Notes: generated by a model not told the origin, from the letters alone. Counted from the first letter of the stretch, positions 14,683-22,591 are shown. The stretch: DNA of 22,871 nt from an uncultured Caryophanales bacterium (GCA_946183335.1 CAMGZN010000004.1:1-22871), one strand, 5' to 3'. A program made the numbers and translations.

Positions 14683-15108
14683 TTATTTAGCTTCCTTTTT
14701 GCCAAGGAAAGCAAGGGCTGCCATGCAACAGATAAGTGCGCCAGCAACGATGAGTAGAACTGCCGTCGCGGTAAGTGTACCGTTTGGGGTAATTTTTTCA
14801 ACAGCTTTCGATGGAGCTAAAAGAACGAAGACGCCAGCAGCAATGAAGGCTGCTCCGTCAACTGGAAGAACAAATTTGCGGAACTTTGTTGGCAGTAAGC
14901 AAACGACTAATAAAGCGGCTGCTGCAACAAAGCAAATAAAACTCACAAGAGCAAAGACATTACTTCCACGTTCAAAGACGAGTTGGTAATAGTTTCCGAA
15001 ATTTGAATCATCGATACGTGTCGCAACGGTTTGGGCAGAGATGCCAAAAGCGATTGAGACAAGAACGACACAAACTAGAGAGAGAATTGGGACTAAAATT
15101 TTGCGCAT
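14683..15108 (-). CDS. Small four-helix membrane protein of unknown function
   Basis: The chosen ATG (15106-15108) gives 141 residues: MRKILVPILSLVCVVLVSIAF as first helix, an outer loop of about 30 residues (DDSNFGNYYQLVFERGSN), then helices near 48-70, 78-95 and 110-134 and a KKEAK tail. The frame stays open another 70 codons upstream, but that part would add a charged, non-hydrophobic, Cys- and Arg-rich segment overlapping the divergent promoter, and AGAAAGGA lies 11-12 bases before the chosen ATG. No family is recognised. Helix order, spacing and the short Lys-rich end resemble the protein at 1712-2182. It is transcribed divergently from the nucleotidyltransferase gene. Confidence 0.7.
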   Translation of the reverse strand: MRKILVPILSLVCVVLVSIAFGISAQTVATRIDDSNFGNYYQLVFERGSNVFALVSFICFVAAAALLVVCLLPTKFRKFVLPVDGAAFIAAGVFVLLAPSKAVEKITPNGTLTATAVLLIVAGALICCMAALAFLGKKEAK

Positions 15109-15185
15109 AATTTTAATAATCCTTTCTAAGAAAGCACGTAAATTATATTTAAATCGACCATTCTTTGCAACATATTTACAATATA

Positions 15186-15229
15186 TTGCCAAATTTGTTC
15201 GCTTTTCATACAATAAATATCGCTGAGGT
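15186..15229 (+). promoter_or_regulatory. Promoter and ribosome binding site of the nucleotidyltransferase gene
   Basis: TTGCCA (15186-15191), a 17-base spacer and TACAAT (15209-15214) form a good vegetative promoter; GAGGT at 15225-15229 is a Shine-Dalgarno six bases before ATG 15236. The leader is about 15 bases. Confidence 0.7.
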
Positions 15230-15235
15230 AGAATT

Positions 15236-16138
15236 ATGCAATTAGTTATTCTTGCTGCTGGAATGGGATCTCGTTTCGGCGGATTAAAACAGATGGAAAA
15301 AATGGACGAATACGGCAATTTTTTGCTTGATTATTCTGTTCATGACGCAAAGCTTGCCGGATTTAATTCAGTGATCTTTGTCATTAAACATTCATTTTAT
15401 GAAGAATTCCGAAACACGATCGGGAAACGTGTTGAAAAAATTATTGAAACACACTATGCGTTCCAAGAAATGGACGATCTTCCAGAAGGATTCAAAGTTC
15501 CAGAAGGAAGAGAAAAACCATGGGGAACCGCTCATGCAATTTACGCTGCCCGCGAATTGATCAATGAAGACTTCATTATCATTAACGGGGACGACTATTA
15601 TGGACAAAAAACGTATCAAGTCGCCGCTGATTATCTAAGAAGTCTCAAAGGTGATGAGGTGGGACAATACGTAAATGTTGCATTCCAAGTTGCTAATACT
15701 ATGACCGAAAACGGATCCGTTAAACGTGGTGTCTGCTTTTATGATAAAGATTTATATCTCACCAAAATGGTTGAATCGTCTGTTCAAAGAAACGAAAAAG
15801 GACAAGTCGAATGCACTCCACTTGATGGAAGTCCATCCTTCATTGTTCCAGATGACCAACTCGTCTCGATGAACTTGTTTGCTTTTAGCAAAGATCTGAT
15901 GTCTCATCTCAAATCTCGTTTCCCAGCCTGGCTTAAAGAACACGGAGAAACAATGAAAGACGAATGGCTCATCCCAACAGTTGTCTCGGAACTTGTTGAA
16001 GAAGGAAAAGCTAGTCTGAAACTTCTCTCCACTCCAGATGTCTGGTTTGGTGTGACATATAAGGAAGACAAAGAATTTGTCGTCTCTTCTTTAAAAAAAC
16101 TCGTGGAGAAAGGTTTATACAAAAAAGGTCTCTATTAA
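15236..16138 (+). CDS. Sugar-phosphate nucleotidyltransferase
   Basis: This 300-residue cytosolic protein opens with LAAGMGSRFGGLKQ (residues 5-18), the nucleotide-binding G-rich motif of the NTP_transferase family, which joins a nucleoside triphosphate to a sugar phosphate or related alcohol. Further signs are PWGTAHAIYAARELI and the metal-binding IINGDDYYG near residue 118. Enzymes of this size often feed cell-wall or capsule precursors. The exact substrate (glucose-1-phosphate, ribitol- or choline-type) cannot be told. It is preceded by a clear promoter and Shine-Dalgarno, and no terminator is visible after the stop, only the hairpin in the rimP leader. Confidence 0.85.
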   Translation: MQLVILAAGMGSRFGGLKQMEKMDEYGNFLLDYSVHDAKLAGFNSVIFVIKHSFYEEFRNTIGKRVEKIIETHYAFQEMDDLPEGFKVPEGREKPWGTAHAIYAARELINEDFIIINGDDYYGQKTYQVAADYLRSLKGDEVGQYVNVAFQVANTMTENGSVKRGVCFYDKDLYLTKMVESSVQRNEKGQVECTPLDGSPSFIVPDDQLVSMNLFAFSKDLMSHLKSRFPAWLKEHGETMKDEWLIPTVVSELVEEGKASLKLLSTPDVWFGVTYKEDKEFVVSSLKKLVEKGLYKKGLY

Positions 16139-16148
16139 TAAATAATAG

Positions 16149-16197
16149 TTGCATCTTACTTTGTATTTGTTATTATAATGTTGCTCACTTAGGTGAG
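16149..16197 (+). promoter_or_regulatory. Promoter of the rimP-nusA operon with dyad at the start site
   Basis: TTGCAT (16149-16154) is 16 bases from TATTAT (16171-16176) and 19 from a perfect TATAAT (16174-16179). The predicted start near 16186 lies in CTCAC-TTAG-GTGAG (16184-16197), a dyad that could be an operator or a 5' hairpin. Confidence 0.5.
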
Positions 16198-16199
16198 TA

Positions 16200-16243
16200 A
16201 CTCTTGTTGTTAAGAGTGCCAATCGGCACTCTTTAATTTATTA
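16200..16243 (+). promoter_or_regulatory. Attenuator-like mutually exclusive hairpins ahead of rimP
   Basis: ACTCTT (16200-16205) can pair with AAGAGT (16212-16217), while AAGAGTGCC (16212-16220) can pair with GGCACTCTT (16225-16233) around AATC. The two pairings share 16212-16217 and cannot coexist. The second is followed by TTAATTTATT, a weak T-run. This would suit attenuation, possibly by NusA, as for the E. coli nusA operon. Confidence 0.5.
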
Positions 16244-16252
16244 AAGTGGTCG

Positions 16253-16717
16253 ATGATGAATATTGAAAAAAGCGTATTAGAACTAATCAAGGGGCCAATT
16301 CTTGCTTTGGGTTATAGCGATGTTGCTGTGACTTATAAGAAAGAAATGGGAACGTTTTATTTACGCGTGATGATTGATAAGGAAGAAGTGATCTCCCTTG
16401 AAGAAATCATCGCCGTGAACGATCTAGTTAGTCCACTTCTCGACAAGGCTGATCTAATTCAAAATGAATATGTCTTGGATGTGACTTCGTTTGGAGCGGA
16501 AAAGCCAATCAAGGTTGAGAACTTAGAAAAATACGTCGGAAAATATATTCATCTTCACCTCTCACATCCATACAAGGGTGAAAACATTCTTGAAGGAGAT
16601 CTCGATGAAGTTAACTCTGACATCGTGAAACTCTCCTTCAGAGTGAAAACGCGTCTGGTCAAAGTCGAAATCCCACGCCAGGATATCGATGATGCTCGAC
16701 TTGCGATTAAATTTTAA
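16253..16717 (+). CDS. rimP: Ribosome maturation factor RimP
   Basis: The 154-residue protein is a 30S subunit maturation factor needed for proper assembly of 16S rRNA with S19 and S12. It shows the RimP features: an N-terminal alpha-beta domain with YLRVMIDKEEVISLEEIIAVN, the conserved YVLDVTSFGAEKPI, and a C-terminal Sm-like domain (about 87-154). The usual length is 150-160. Two Met codons begin the frame (16253 and 16256); no strong Shine-Dalgarno precedes them, only AAGTGG. The nusA gene follows 32 bases later with its own AAAGGAG, forming the operon. The weak start may make it sensitive to leader structure. Confidence 0.92.
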   Translation: MMNIEKSVLELIKGPILALGYSDVAVTYKKEMGTFYLRVMIDKEEVISLEEIIAVNDLVSPLLDKADLIQNEYVLDVTSFGAEKPIKVENLEKYVGKYIHLHLSHPYKGENILEGDLDEVNSDIVKLSFRVKTRLVKVEIPRQDIDDARLAIKF

Positions 16718-16749
16718 TTTAATGCATTTGTTATAAAGGAGAATAAACA

Positions 16750-18360
16750 ATGGATGCAACAAAATTCTTAGAAGCTCTCGATGAACTCGAAGCCCAAAAG
16801 GGAATCTCAAAACAATCAATTATTGAGGCCCTCAAAGAATCACTCCGTAAAGCCTATGCGAAACAATTAGGGGGTGGTGATGATGCGGATATTCGTGTGG
16901 AAATCACCGAAGATCCAGCCGCAATCAAAATGGAACTCGTCAAGAAAGTCGTTAAAGATGTCGAAGATGACTACCTTGAAATTTCCGAAGAAGATGCGAA
17001 GAAATTAAATAAGAAACTCAAAGCAGGTGACGAATATCACGAGGAAGTTAACGTAGATGAACTCAAACGTTTAACTGCGTTAATCGTCAAATCTGTCTTG
17101 AGACAGAAACTTGCTGAAGCCGAAAAACTTGCTTTATATGAATCTCACAAGGACAAAGTCGGTGAGATGATTACAGGTGTTGTCGAAAAATGTGATGACC
17201 GTGGAGCTATTGTTAACATTGGACGTACATCAATGTATCTTTCTCGTCGTGAACTTATTGGAGACGAAATGTTCAATATTGGTGATCCAATTCGCTTATA
17301 TGTGAGCCAAGTTTCAACATCCGAAAAAGGACCAATGGTTCGTGTCTCACGTAGTGATGCTGGTTATTTACGTCGTTTATTTGAAGAAGAAGTTTCCGAA
17401 ATCTATAACGGAACTGTCATCATCAAAAACCTCGTTCGTGAAGCTGGTATTCGTAGTAAAGTTGCTGTCTACAGCAACGACCCAAATGTTGACTGTGTTG
17501 GCGCTTGTATTGGTGTCAATGGTTCAGCCATTCAAAAAATCGTCGCTCAACTTGGCAATAGTCGTGATAAAGAAAAGATCGACATCATTTCTTATTCTCC
17601 AAATGATGCCCTCTTCATTATCGACGCCTTACGCCCAGCGAGCGTTGTCGCGATTCATTTAGATGAAGAAAATAAACAAGCCATTGCGATTGTCCCAGAA
17701 GGACAACTCTCATTAGCTATTGGCCGTAAAGGTGCTAATGCTCGTTTAGCCTGTAAACTTACTGGTTGGAACATCGACATCAAAGAAGAACACGAAATGG
17801 CTGATCTTGGAGTTGAATTCAAAACTCTTGATAAGATTAACGAAGAAGAAAAAGTTCGTGCTCAAAAGGAAAAATACGAAAAGTATCTCGCTCAAGTCAA
17901 AGCCTCTCGTCAACAAGAAGCTGCCCTTGAAACTGGTAATGAAAAAGCCAAGCCAAGACAAATTCTTGACGAAGAAGTTGCTCCAGAAAAAGAAGTTGAA
18001 CAACCAAAGGTTGTTGAACCAGTTAAAGAACCAGAAGAAGTTAAAGAAACAGTGGTTCGTACCACAACTACTCTTGAATCCTTAGAAGCCGCGCTTGATA
18101 AGGAACAAAAGAAAGAAGCTTTCAAAGCCACACAAAAGACAAGTAAACGTCCACGTAAGATTACCGAAGACGAAGTTGAACATGAAAAGGCTGAAGAAGC
18201 TAAACCAGTGAAGAAAGAACCACAAATGTCTATTTACACTGAAGAAGAATTGGCTCGTATGGAAGAGGAAGAAGAATTCTTCGAAGATGATTACTCTGAC
18301 GAAGATGAAGAAATCGATTACGACGAATACGACCAATACTATGACGATGACGATAAATAA
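16750..18360 (+). CDS. nusA: Transcription termination/antitermination protein NusA, long acidic tail
   Basis: NusA binds RNA polymerase and nascent RNA to modulate pausing, termination and antitermination. The order is an N-terminal RNAP-binding domain (1-130), S1 domain (about 135-203, VGEMITGVVEKCDDRGAIVN), and KH1 and KH2 with their GxxG loops (CIGVNGSAIQKI; AIGRKGANARLA near 323-333). From about residue 350 to 536 is an extra charged, low-complexity tail that is Lys/Glu-rich and ends in a strongly acidic run (residues 505-536). Typical Bacillus NusA is about 371 residues and stops after KH2. The start has AAAGGAG eight bases upstream. The ylxR and ylxQ genes usually found after nusA are absent. 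Confidence 0.95.
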   Translation: MDATKFLEALDELEAQKGISKQSIIEALKESLRKAYAKQLGGGDDADIRVEITEDPAAIKMELVKKVVKDVEDDYLEISEEDAKKLNKKLKAGDEYHEEVNVDELKRLTALIVKSVLRQKLAEAEKLALYESHKDKVGEMITGVVEKCDDRGAIVNIGRTSMYLSRRELIGDEMFNIGDPIRLYVSQVSTSEKGPMVRVSRSDAGYLRRLFEEEVSEIYNGTVIIKNLVREAGIRSKVAVYSNDPNVDCVGACIGVNGSAIQKIVAQLGNSRDKEKIDIISYSPNDALFIIDALRPASVVAIHLDEENKQAIAIVPEGQLSLAIGRKGANARLACKLTGWNIDIKEEHEMADLGVEFKTLDKINEEEKVRAQKEKYEKYLAQVKASRQQEAALETGNEKAKPRQILDEEVAPEKEVEQPKVVEPVKEPEEVKETVVRTTTTLESLEAALDKEQKKEAFKATQKTSKRPRKITEDEVEHEKAEEAKPVKKEPQMSIYTEEELARMEEEEEFFEDDYSDEDEEIDYDEYDQYYDDDDK

Positions 18361-18394
18361 TATCGTTTAGTCACTGGAAAGGAGGAAGTTAGAT

Positions 18395-20224
18395 ATGGCC
18401 AAAAAAGATTTTCGTAAAAGCAATATCCCAACATCTCAAAACCAAAAAGAACAAGCTAACCGTGTTAATAATGGTGTGTTTGTTTTCACTCGTTCCATGA
18501 ACGTTGCTGAACTTGCGAAAGAACTCGGCATCAATGTGAACGAAATTATTAAATTTCTTTTCTTAGAAAAGAAAATGATGGTTACGATTAACCAAAATTT
18601 AGACGATGATACCATTGGATTAATCTGTTTACAATTTGGTTTCGACTTCAAGAAAGAAAAGATTGTTTCTGAAGAACAATTTGAAGAAGTGGAAATCGTT
18701 GATAAACCAGAAGATCTTCTCCCACGTCCAGCGGTAGTCACGATTATGGGTCACGTCGACCATGGTAAAACAACCTTAATCGATGCGATTCGTTCCTCAC
18801 ACCTTGTTGATAGCGAGGTTGGTGGAATTTCCCAGGCCATTGGTGCTTACCAAAAAGAGATCAATGGTCAAAAGATTACCTTCCTTGACACTCCGGGTCA
18901 CGAAGCCTTTACCACGATGAGAAGTCGTGGTGCAGCAGTCACTGACATTGTTGTCCTAGTTGTCGCCGCCGATGACGGAGTCATGCCTCAAACAATTGAG
19001 GCCATTGACCATGCTAAAGCTGCTGGAGTCCCAATTATTGTCGCAATCAATAAGATTGATAAGGAAGGCGCTGATCCAAGCCGCATTAAGACAGAATTAA
19101 TGTCTTATGACATTATTGCTGAAGAATACGGTGGAAGTAACATTTGTTGTGAAATCTCTGCGAAGAAGAATATTGGCATTAAGGAACTCCTTGAATCAAT
19201 TCTTTTAGTCGCGGAAATGCAAGAACTTAAAGCTAACCCAAATCGCTATGCGATTGGTACTGTTATTGAAGCTAACCTTGATAAAGGTGAAGGTCCAAAG
19301 GCAACTCTTCTAGTTCAAAACGGAACATTATCCTTCCAAGACTATGTTGTCGTTGGTACAGCATATGGGAAAATTCGTCGAATGACGAATGAATATAAGA
19401 AAATTCTTAAGGAAGCTAAACCATCCACACCAGTTGTTGTTATTGGTTTAAGCGAAGTTCCAAATGCTGGCGATAAGTTCATGGCCTTTCCAACGGAAAA
19501 GCAAGCCCGTGAAATCGCGGAAAAGCGCGCTTTAATTAAGAAGCAAAATGAACAAGGTGCTCAAGCCGCAGCTACACTTGAAAAACTTTACAGCAAGATT
19601 ACTGAAAGCAATGGTGAAGTCCAAGAAGTAAATATTGTTCTTAAAGCCGATACCACAGGTTCAGCCGAAGCTGTTAAAGCGTCCTTAGATAAACTTAGTA
19701 ATGAGCAAGTTCATATTAACGTCATTCACTCTAGCGCAGGTGCGATTACTAATAATGACATTATGCTTGCTAGTGCATCACATGCGATTATCTATGGATT
19801 TAACGTTCGTCCAACCGCGATGGTCCAAGCCAAAGCCGAAGAAGAAGGTGTGGAAATTCGATTACATCGAATCATCTATGCTTTAACTGAGGAAATGGAA
19901 GCTGCCATCAAAGGTATGTATAAGAAAGAGCAAGTCGAAAAAGTCATTGGACAAGCTGAAGTTCGCTCTTTAATTAAGATTTCAAAAGTTGGTACTGTTG
20001 CCGGTTCATATGTCACAAGTGGTGTTATTAAAGCCGGTTGTAGTGTCCGTGTCCTTCGTGACGGCGTGATTGTCTATGAGGGAAAATTAAATTCTCTTAA
20101 GAGATTTAAAGATGACGCTCGTGAAGTTAAAGAAGGTTTCGAATGTGGTATGACTATCGAAAACTTTAACGATATTAAAGAAAACGATGTCATTGAAGCA
20201 TACGAAATGGTGGAGAAAGAATAA
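18395..20224 (+). CDS. infB: Translation initiation factor IF-2
   Basis: IF2 is the GTPase that brings fMet-tRNA to the 30S subunit and joins the 50S. All GTPase motifs are intact: GHVDHGKT at 119-126, the switch I GGISQAIG, DTPGHE at 165-170, NKID at 219-222 and SAK at 255-257. The C-terminal domains II, III and IV are complete (SAGAITNNDIMLASAS, VRPTAMVQAKAEEEGVEIR, VRSLIKISKVGTVAGSYVTSG). The N-terminal extension is short, so at 609 residues it is near the lower end for Bacilli (Bacillus has about 716) and resembles the mollicute form. AAAGGAGG six to ten bases upstream fixes the start. The stop overlaps the rbfA ATG by one base (TAATG). Confidence 0.97.
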   Translation: MAKKDFRKSNIPTSQNQKEQANRVNNGVFVFTRSMNVAELAKELGINVNEIIKFLFLEKKMMVTINQNLDDDTIGLICLQFGFDFKKEKIVSEEQFEEVEIVDKPEDLLPRPAVVTIMGHVDHGKTTLIDAIRSSHLVDSEVGGISQAIGAYQKEINGQKITFLDTPGHEAFTTMRSRGAAVTDIVVLVVAADDGVMPQTIEAIDHAKAAGVPIIVAINKIDKEGADPSRIKTELMSYDIIAEEYGGSNICCEISAKKNIGIKELLESILLVAEMQELKANPNRYAIGTVIEANLDKGEGPKATLLVQNGTLSFQDYVVVGTAYGKIRRMTNEYKKILKEAKPSTPVVVIGLSEVPNAGDKFMAFPTEKQAREIAEKRALIKKQNEQGAQAAATLEKLYSKITESNGEVQEVNIVLKADTTGSAEAVKASLDKLSNEQVHINVIHSSAGAITNNDIMLASASHAIIYGFNVRPTAMVQAKAEEEGVEIRLHRIIYALTEEMEAAIKGMYKKEQVEKVIGQAEVRSLIKISKVGTVAGSYVTSGVIKAGCSVRVLRDGVIVYEGKLNSLKRFKDDAREVKEGFECGMTIENFNDIKENDVIEAYEMVEKE

Positions 20225-20580
20225 TGGCTGATCGTACACAACGTATTCAATCAATCATTGGAAAGAATATTTCCGAAATCATCCAGTTTGAACTGAAGAA
20301 CCCAAGAATTGGTTTTTGCACAGTTAGTGAAGTCTGGGTGAGTAGTGATTTTTCATACGCTCGTGTTTATGTCACTTTCTTAGGAGCAAAATATCCAAAA
20401 CAAAATCTAGAAGAACTTAACAAAACTCGTGGTTATGTTCGTTCTTCTTTGGCGAAGAAAATTGATATTCGTAAGACTCCAGAAATCACCTTTTATCTAG
20501 ACGAAACATATGAAAAAATGAACCGGCTTGATGAGGTGTTAAAAAAGGAGTCCGAACAACTCCAAAAAATGAAGAAATAA
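20224..20580 (+). CDS. rbfA: Ribosome-binding factor A
   Basis: This 118-residue KH-like protein binds the immature 30S subunit and helps process the 5' end of 16S rRNA, especially in the cold. It carries the family start RTQRIQSIIGKNISEII, the middle KNPRIGFCTVSEVWVSSD and the end TPEITFYLDETYEKMNRLDEVL. It is translationally coupled to infB by the one-base TAATG overlap and has no Shine-Dalgarno of its own. It is the last gene of the plus-strand block; the terminator lies inside the 3' end of the convergent gene. Confidence 0.95.
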   Translation: MADRTQRIQSIIGKNISEIIQFELKNPRIGFCTVSEVWVSSDFSYARVYVTFLGAKYPKQNLEELNKTRGYVRSSLAKKIDIRKTPEITFYLDETYEKMNRLDEVLKKESEQLQKMKK

Positions 20581-20585
20581 TTCTT

Positions 20586-21704
20586 CTATTTCAAATATTT
20601 AATAAGTCCGCCTTGGCGGGCTTTTTTATATCCTAAAGTTTTGTAGAATTCAGTGTGATTTGATTTCTCTAAAATGACTGATTCGGCTAGATCAAAATGC
20701 TCTAGAGTTGACTCGAGATATTTGATGATATTTTCGCGGTTTTTCTTTGATTCTCGAATAAACTCTAAATCACAAATTAACCGAGAATTGCTGGTTATTT
20801 TCATTGACAAAACCCCAATAGGTTTGTTTACATGGTAGATAATAAAACGTTCTCGATCGTCATCAAAATTATTGATTTTTAGCTTACTTCTTAGTTGTTG
20901 TTCAAGGAGCGAATCTTTGACTGTTAAAACAGGATGAAGCGATAAATCTTTTCGTTCAATTTTGTAGAAGAAATCTTGGTAGTGAAGAACCTCTTTTTCG
21001 TGGTTTTCTAGCATTGAGAAAAAGTTCTTTTTTGCCATAGGATATTTAGAGTAAATTCCCTTGAGCATTCTCTTCATTTCAGCTCGCATTGTATTACCGT
21101 CATTTGGGCAATGAGATGGGAAGACAGGAATATGTTCTTCTTTGGCACATCTTGTGATTTGATCTTCATGGCAAAGAATCAGTGGACGAATAAATTCGAT
21201 ACCGCTTCTTTCTAAGTACATTTTTGGCTGGAATGTCGCAAAACGACCGCCAAAAATTTGATTCATCATTAGTGTCTCAACCGCGTCATCTCCGTGATGA
21301 GCAAATGCAACTTTGTTACATCCAAGTTCATGAGCAACATTATTAATTGCAGCCTTTTTCATTCTTGAACAAATTGAGCATGGAAGATGTGGTGCATCTT
21401 TCTGTTGGGTTTTAAGGATTTGATAAACTTCTTTTGAATCGACAACATGTAGTTTTAAACCAAGTGATTCAACAAACTTAACCATCTCTGAAGCATCAAA
21501 GCCTGGGAATCCAAGATCAAGAATCGCTGGAATAATTTCAAAATTGACACATTTAAAGTTTTTATATTGATTTAGTGCATATAAAAGAACCATTGAATCT
21601 TTTCCGCCGGAAACACCAATCATGATTCGATCTTTTTCGTTAAAAAAAGAGAACTTTTGGTCAGCTTTGCGAATTTGTCCTAAAATGGCTCTTATCGTTT
21701 TCAT
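20586..21704 (-). CDS. TtcA-like tRNA thiolation PP-loop ATPase with GNAT-like C-terminus
   Basis: TtcA adenylates and thiolates C32 of tRNA. This protein has the PP-loop SGGKDS (32-37), two Fe-S cysteines in PCSICSR (Cys109, Cys112), GHH-type FAHHGDDAVETLMMNQ (134-149) and the third cysteine, Cys199, in SHCPNDGNT, all as in TtcA. Length is 372 residues, where TtcA usually ends near 250-310. The extra part, about 280-372, looks GNAT-like: beta strands with PIGVLSMKI, DLEFIRES, a helix and HTEFYKTLGYKKAR. The Gly-rich acetyl-CoA loop (Q/RxxGxG/A) is replaced by SKKNRE, so it may not acetylate. An ATG 4 codons upstream (21716) is also in frame; I chose 21704 from the -10 spacing and the basic N-terminus. 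It is inserted antisense between rbfA and truB. Substrate tRNA is unproven. Confidence 0.82.
   Translation of the reverse strand: MKTIRAILGQIRKADQKFSFFNEKDRIMIGVSGGKDSMVLLYALNQYKNFKCVNFEIIPAILDLGFPGFDASEMVKFVESLGLKLHVVDSKEVYQILKTQQKDAPHLPCSICSRMKKAAINNVAHELGCNKVAFAHHGDDAVETLMMNQIFGGRFATFQPKMYLERSGIEFIRPLILCHEDQITRCAKEEHIPVFPSHCPNDGNTMRAEMKRMLKGIYSKYPMAKKNFFSMLENHEKEVLHYQDFFYKIERKDLSLHPVLTVKDSLLEQQLRSKLKINNFDDDRERFIIYHVNKPIGVLSMKITSNSRLICDLEFIRESKKNRENIIKYLESTLEHFDLAESVILEKSNHTEFYKTLGYKKARQGGLIKYLK
20606..20627 (+). terminator. rbfA terminator inside the opposite gene
   Basis: GTCCGC-CTTG-GCGGGC (20606-20621) is followed by TTTTTT. It falls in the last codons of the minus-strand gene (the ARQGGLI region). 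It ends the rimP-nusA-infB-rbfA unit and overlaps the convergent coding sequence. Confidence 0.85.
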
Positions 21705-21739
21705 GCTAAATATCATATAATATTTACATTATTTTGAAA
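21705..21739. promoter_or_regulatory. Divergent promoters of the TtcA-like gene and truB
   Basis: On the minus strand TATGAT (21717-21712) stands seven bases before the TtcA-like ATG (21704). On the plus strand TATAAT is at 21716-21721, 18 bases before the truB ATG, and CATTAT (21727-21732) stands seven bases before it. The -35 elements are weak. No Shine-Dalgarno is present for either gene. Confidence 0.45.
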
Positions 21740-22591
21740 ATGATTACGGGCGCATTATTAATTAATAAGGAAAAAGGAAAAACATCTCGCCAAGAAGTGA
21801 ACGCCGTTTCAAAACTTTTAGGCGAGAAGAAAATGGGCCACATTGGTACCCTTGATCCTTTTGCTGATGGGTTACTTATTGTTTTAGCTGGTCGAGCAAC
21901 AAAAATTGCTCCGTTTATTGAACAACTTGATAAGACTTACTTAGCTAAGCTAAAGCTTGGTCAAAAGACAGATACCGGAGACAAAGATGGTGCAGTAATA
22001 GAAGAAAAGGAAATTCCTCAACTAACTCTTCAAACAATTAATAAAAATCTCCGGCAATTTTTGGGTAAATCCCTACAAACCCCACCAAAATACTCCGCTT
22101 TGAAGGTTAATGGAGAAAGAGCTTATGCTCTAGCCCGAAAAAATGTTGATTTTGAATTAAAACAACGAGAAATTGAAGTGTTTGAGATAGGATTAGTTAA
22201 TTTTAACGGATCTGACGAAATTACGTTTATTTGCCGTGTTTCAAAAGGAACATATATTCGTACGTTAGCTGAAGATATTGCTGAAAAACTTGGTTCTGTT
22301 GGACACTTAGAAGAATTGACTCGTGTTAAAATCGGTAAATATTTAATTGAAAATAGTGTAAAGGCGGTGGATGTTAAACCAGAAAATCTCATTTCGGTCG
22401 AAGAGATGCTGAAAGATTTTCCAAGCATTATCGTCGAAGGTGAAGATGCGAAAAAAGCGAAAAATGGTGTTCCTCTTTGCTTTATAAAGCAAAACGAAAA
22501 ACTTTTAGTAGTAAAAGACGATGAGGGACCAATCGCGATGTATGAATTAACTAATGCTTCGGTATATCATTGTTTAAGAGGTTTAAGATGA
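21740..22591 (+). CDS. truB: tRNA pseudouridine synthase B
   Basis: TruB makes pseudouridine 55 in the T-loop of nearly all tRNAs. The N-terminus MITGALLINKEKGKTS and catalytic HIGTLDPFADGLLIVLAG (Asp39) are present, as are the conserved KYSALKVNGERAYALAR and RVSKGTYIRTLAEDIAEKLG. The C-terminal PUA-like part is short but complete. A TTG two codons upstream also opens the frame; the ATG at 21740 matches the family. It lacks a Shine-Dalgarno, consistent with the near-leaderless promoter. Its TGA overlaps the ribF ATG (ATGA), giving translational coupling. It is separated from rbfA by the reversed TtcA-like gene, unlike the unbroken order in Bacillus. Confidence 0.95.
   Translation: MITGALLINKEKGKTSRQEVNAVSKLLGEKKMGHIGTLDPFADGLLIVLAGRATKIAPFIEQLDKTYLAKLKLGQKTDTGDKDGAVIEEKEIPQLTLQTINKNLRQFLGKSLQTPPKYSALKVNGERAYALARKNVDFELKQREIEVFEIGLVNFNGSDEITFICRVSKGTYIRTLAEDIAEKLGSVGHLEELTRVKIGKYLIENSVKAVDVKPENLISVEEMLKDFPSIIVEGEDAKKAKNGVPLCFIKQNEKLLVVKDDEGPIAMYELTNASVYHCLRGLR

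Noticed and set aside
15109..15318. 70-codon N-terminal extension of the minus-strand 4-TM protein
   Set aside because: The extension is charged, has no family sense and runs across the divergent nucleotidyltransferase promoter and start. The ATG at 15108 starts directly at the first helix.
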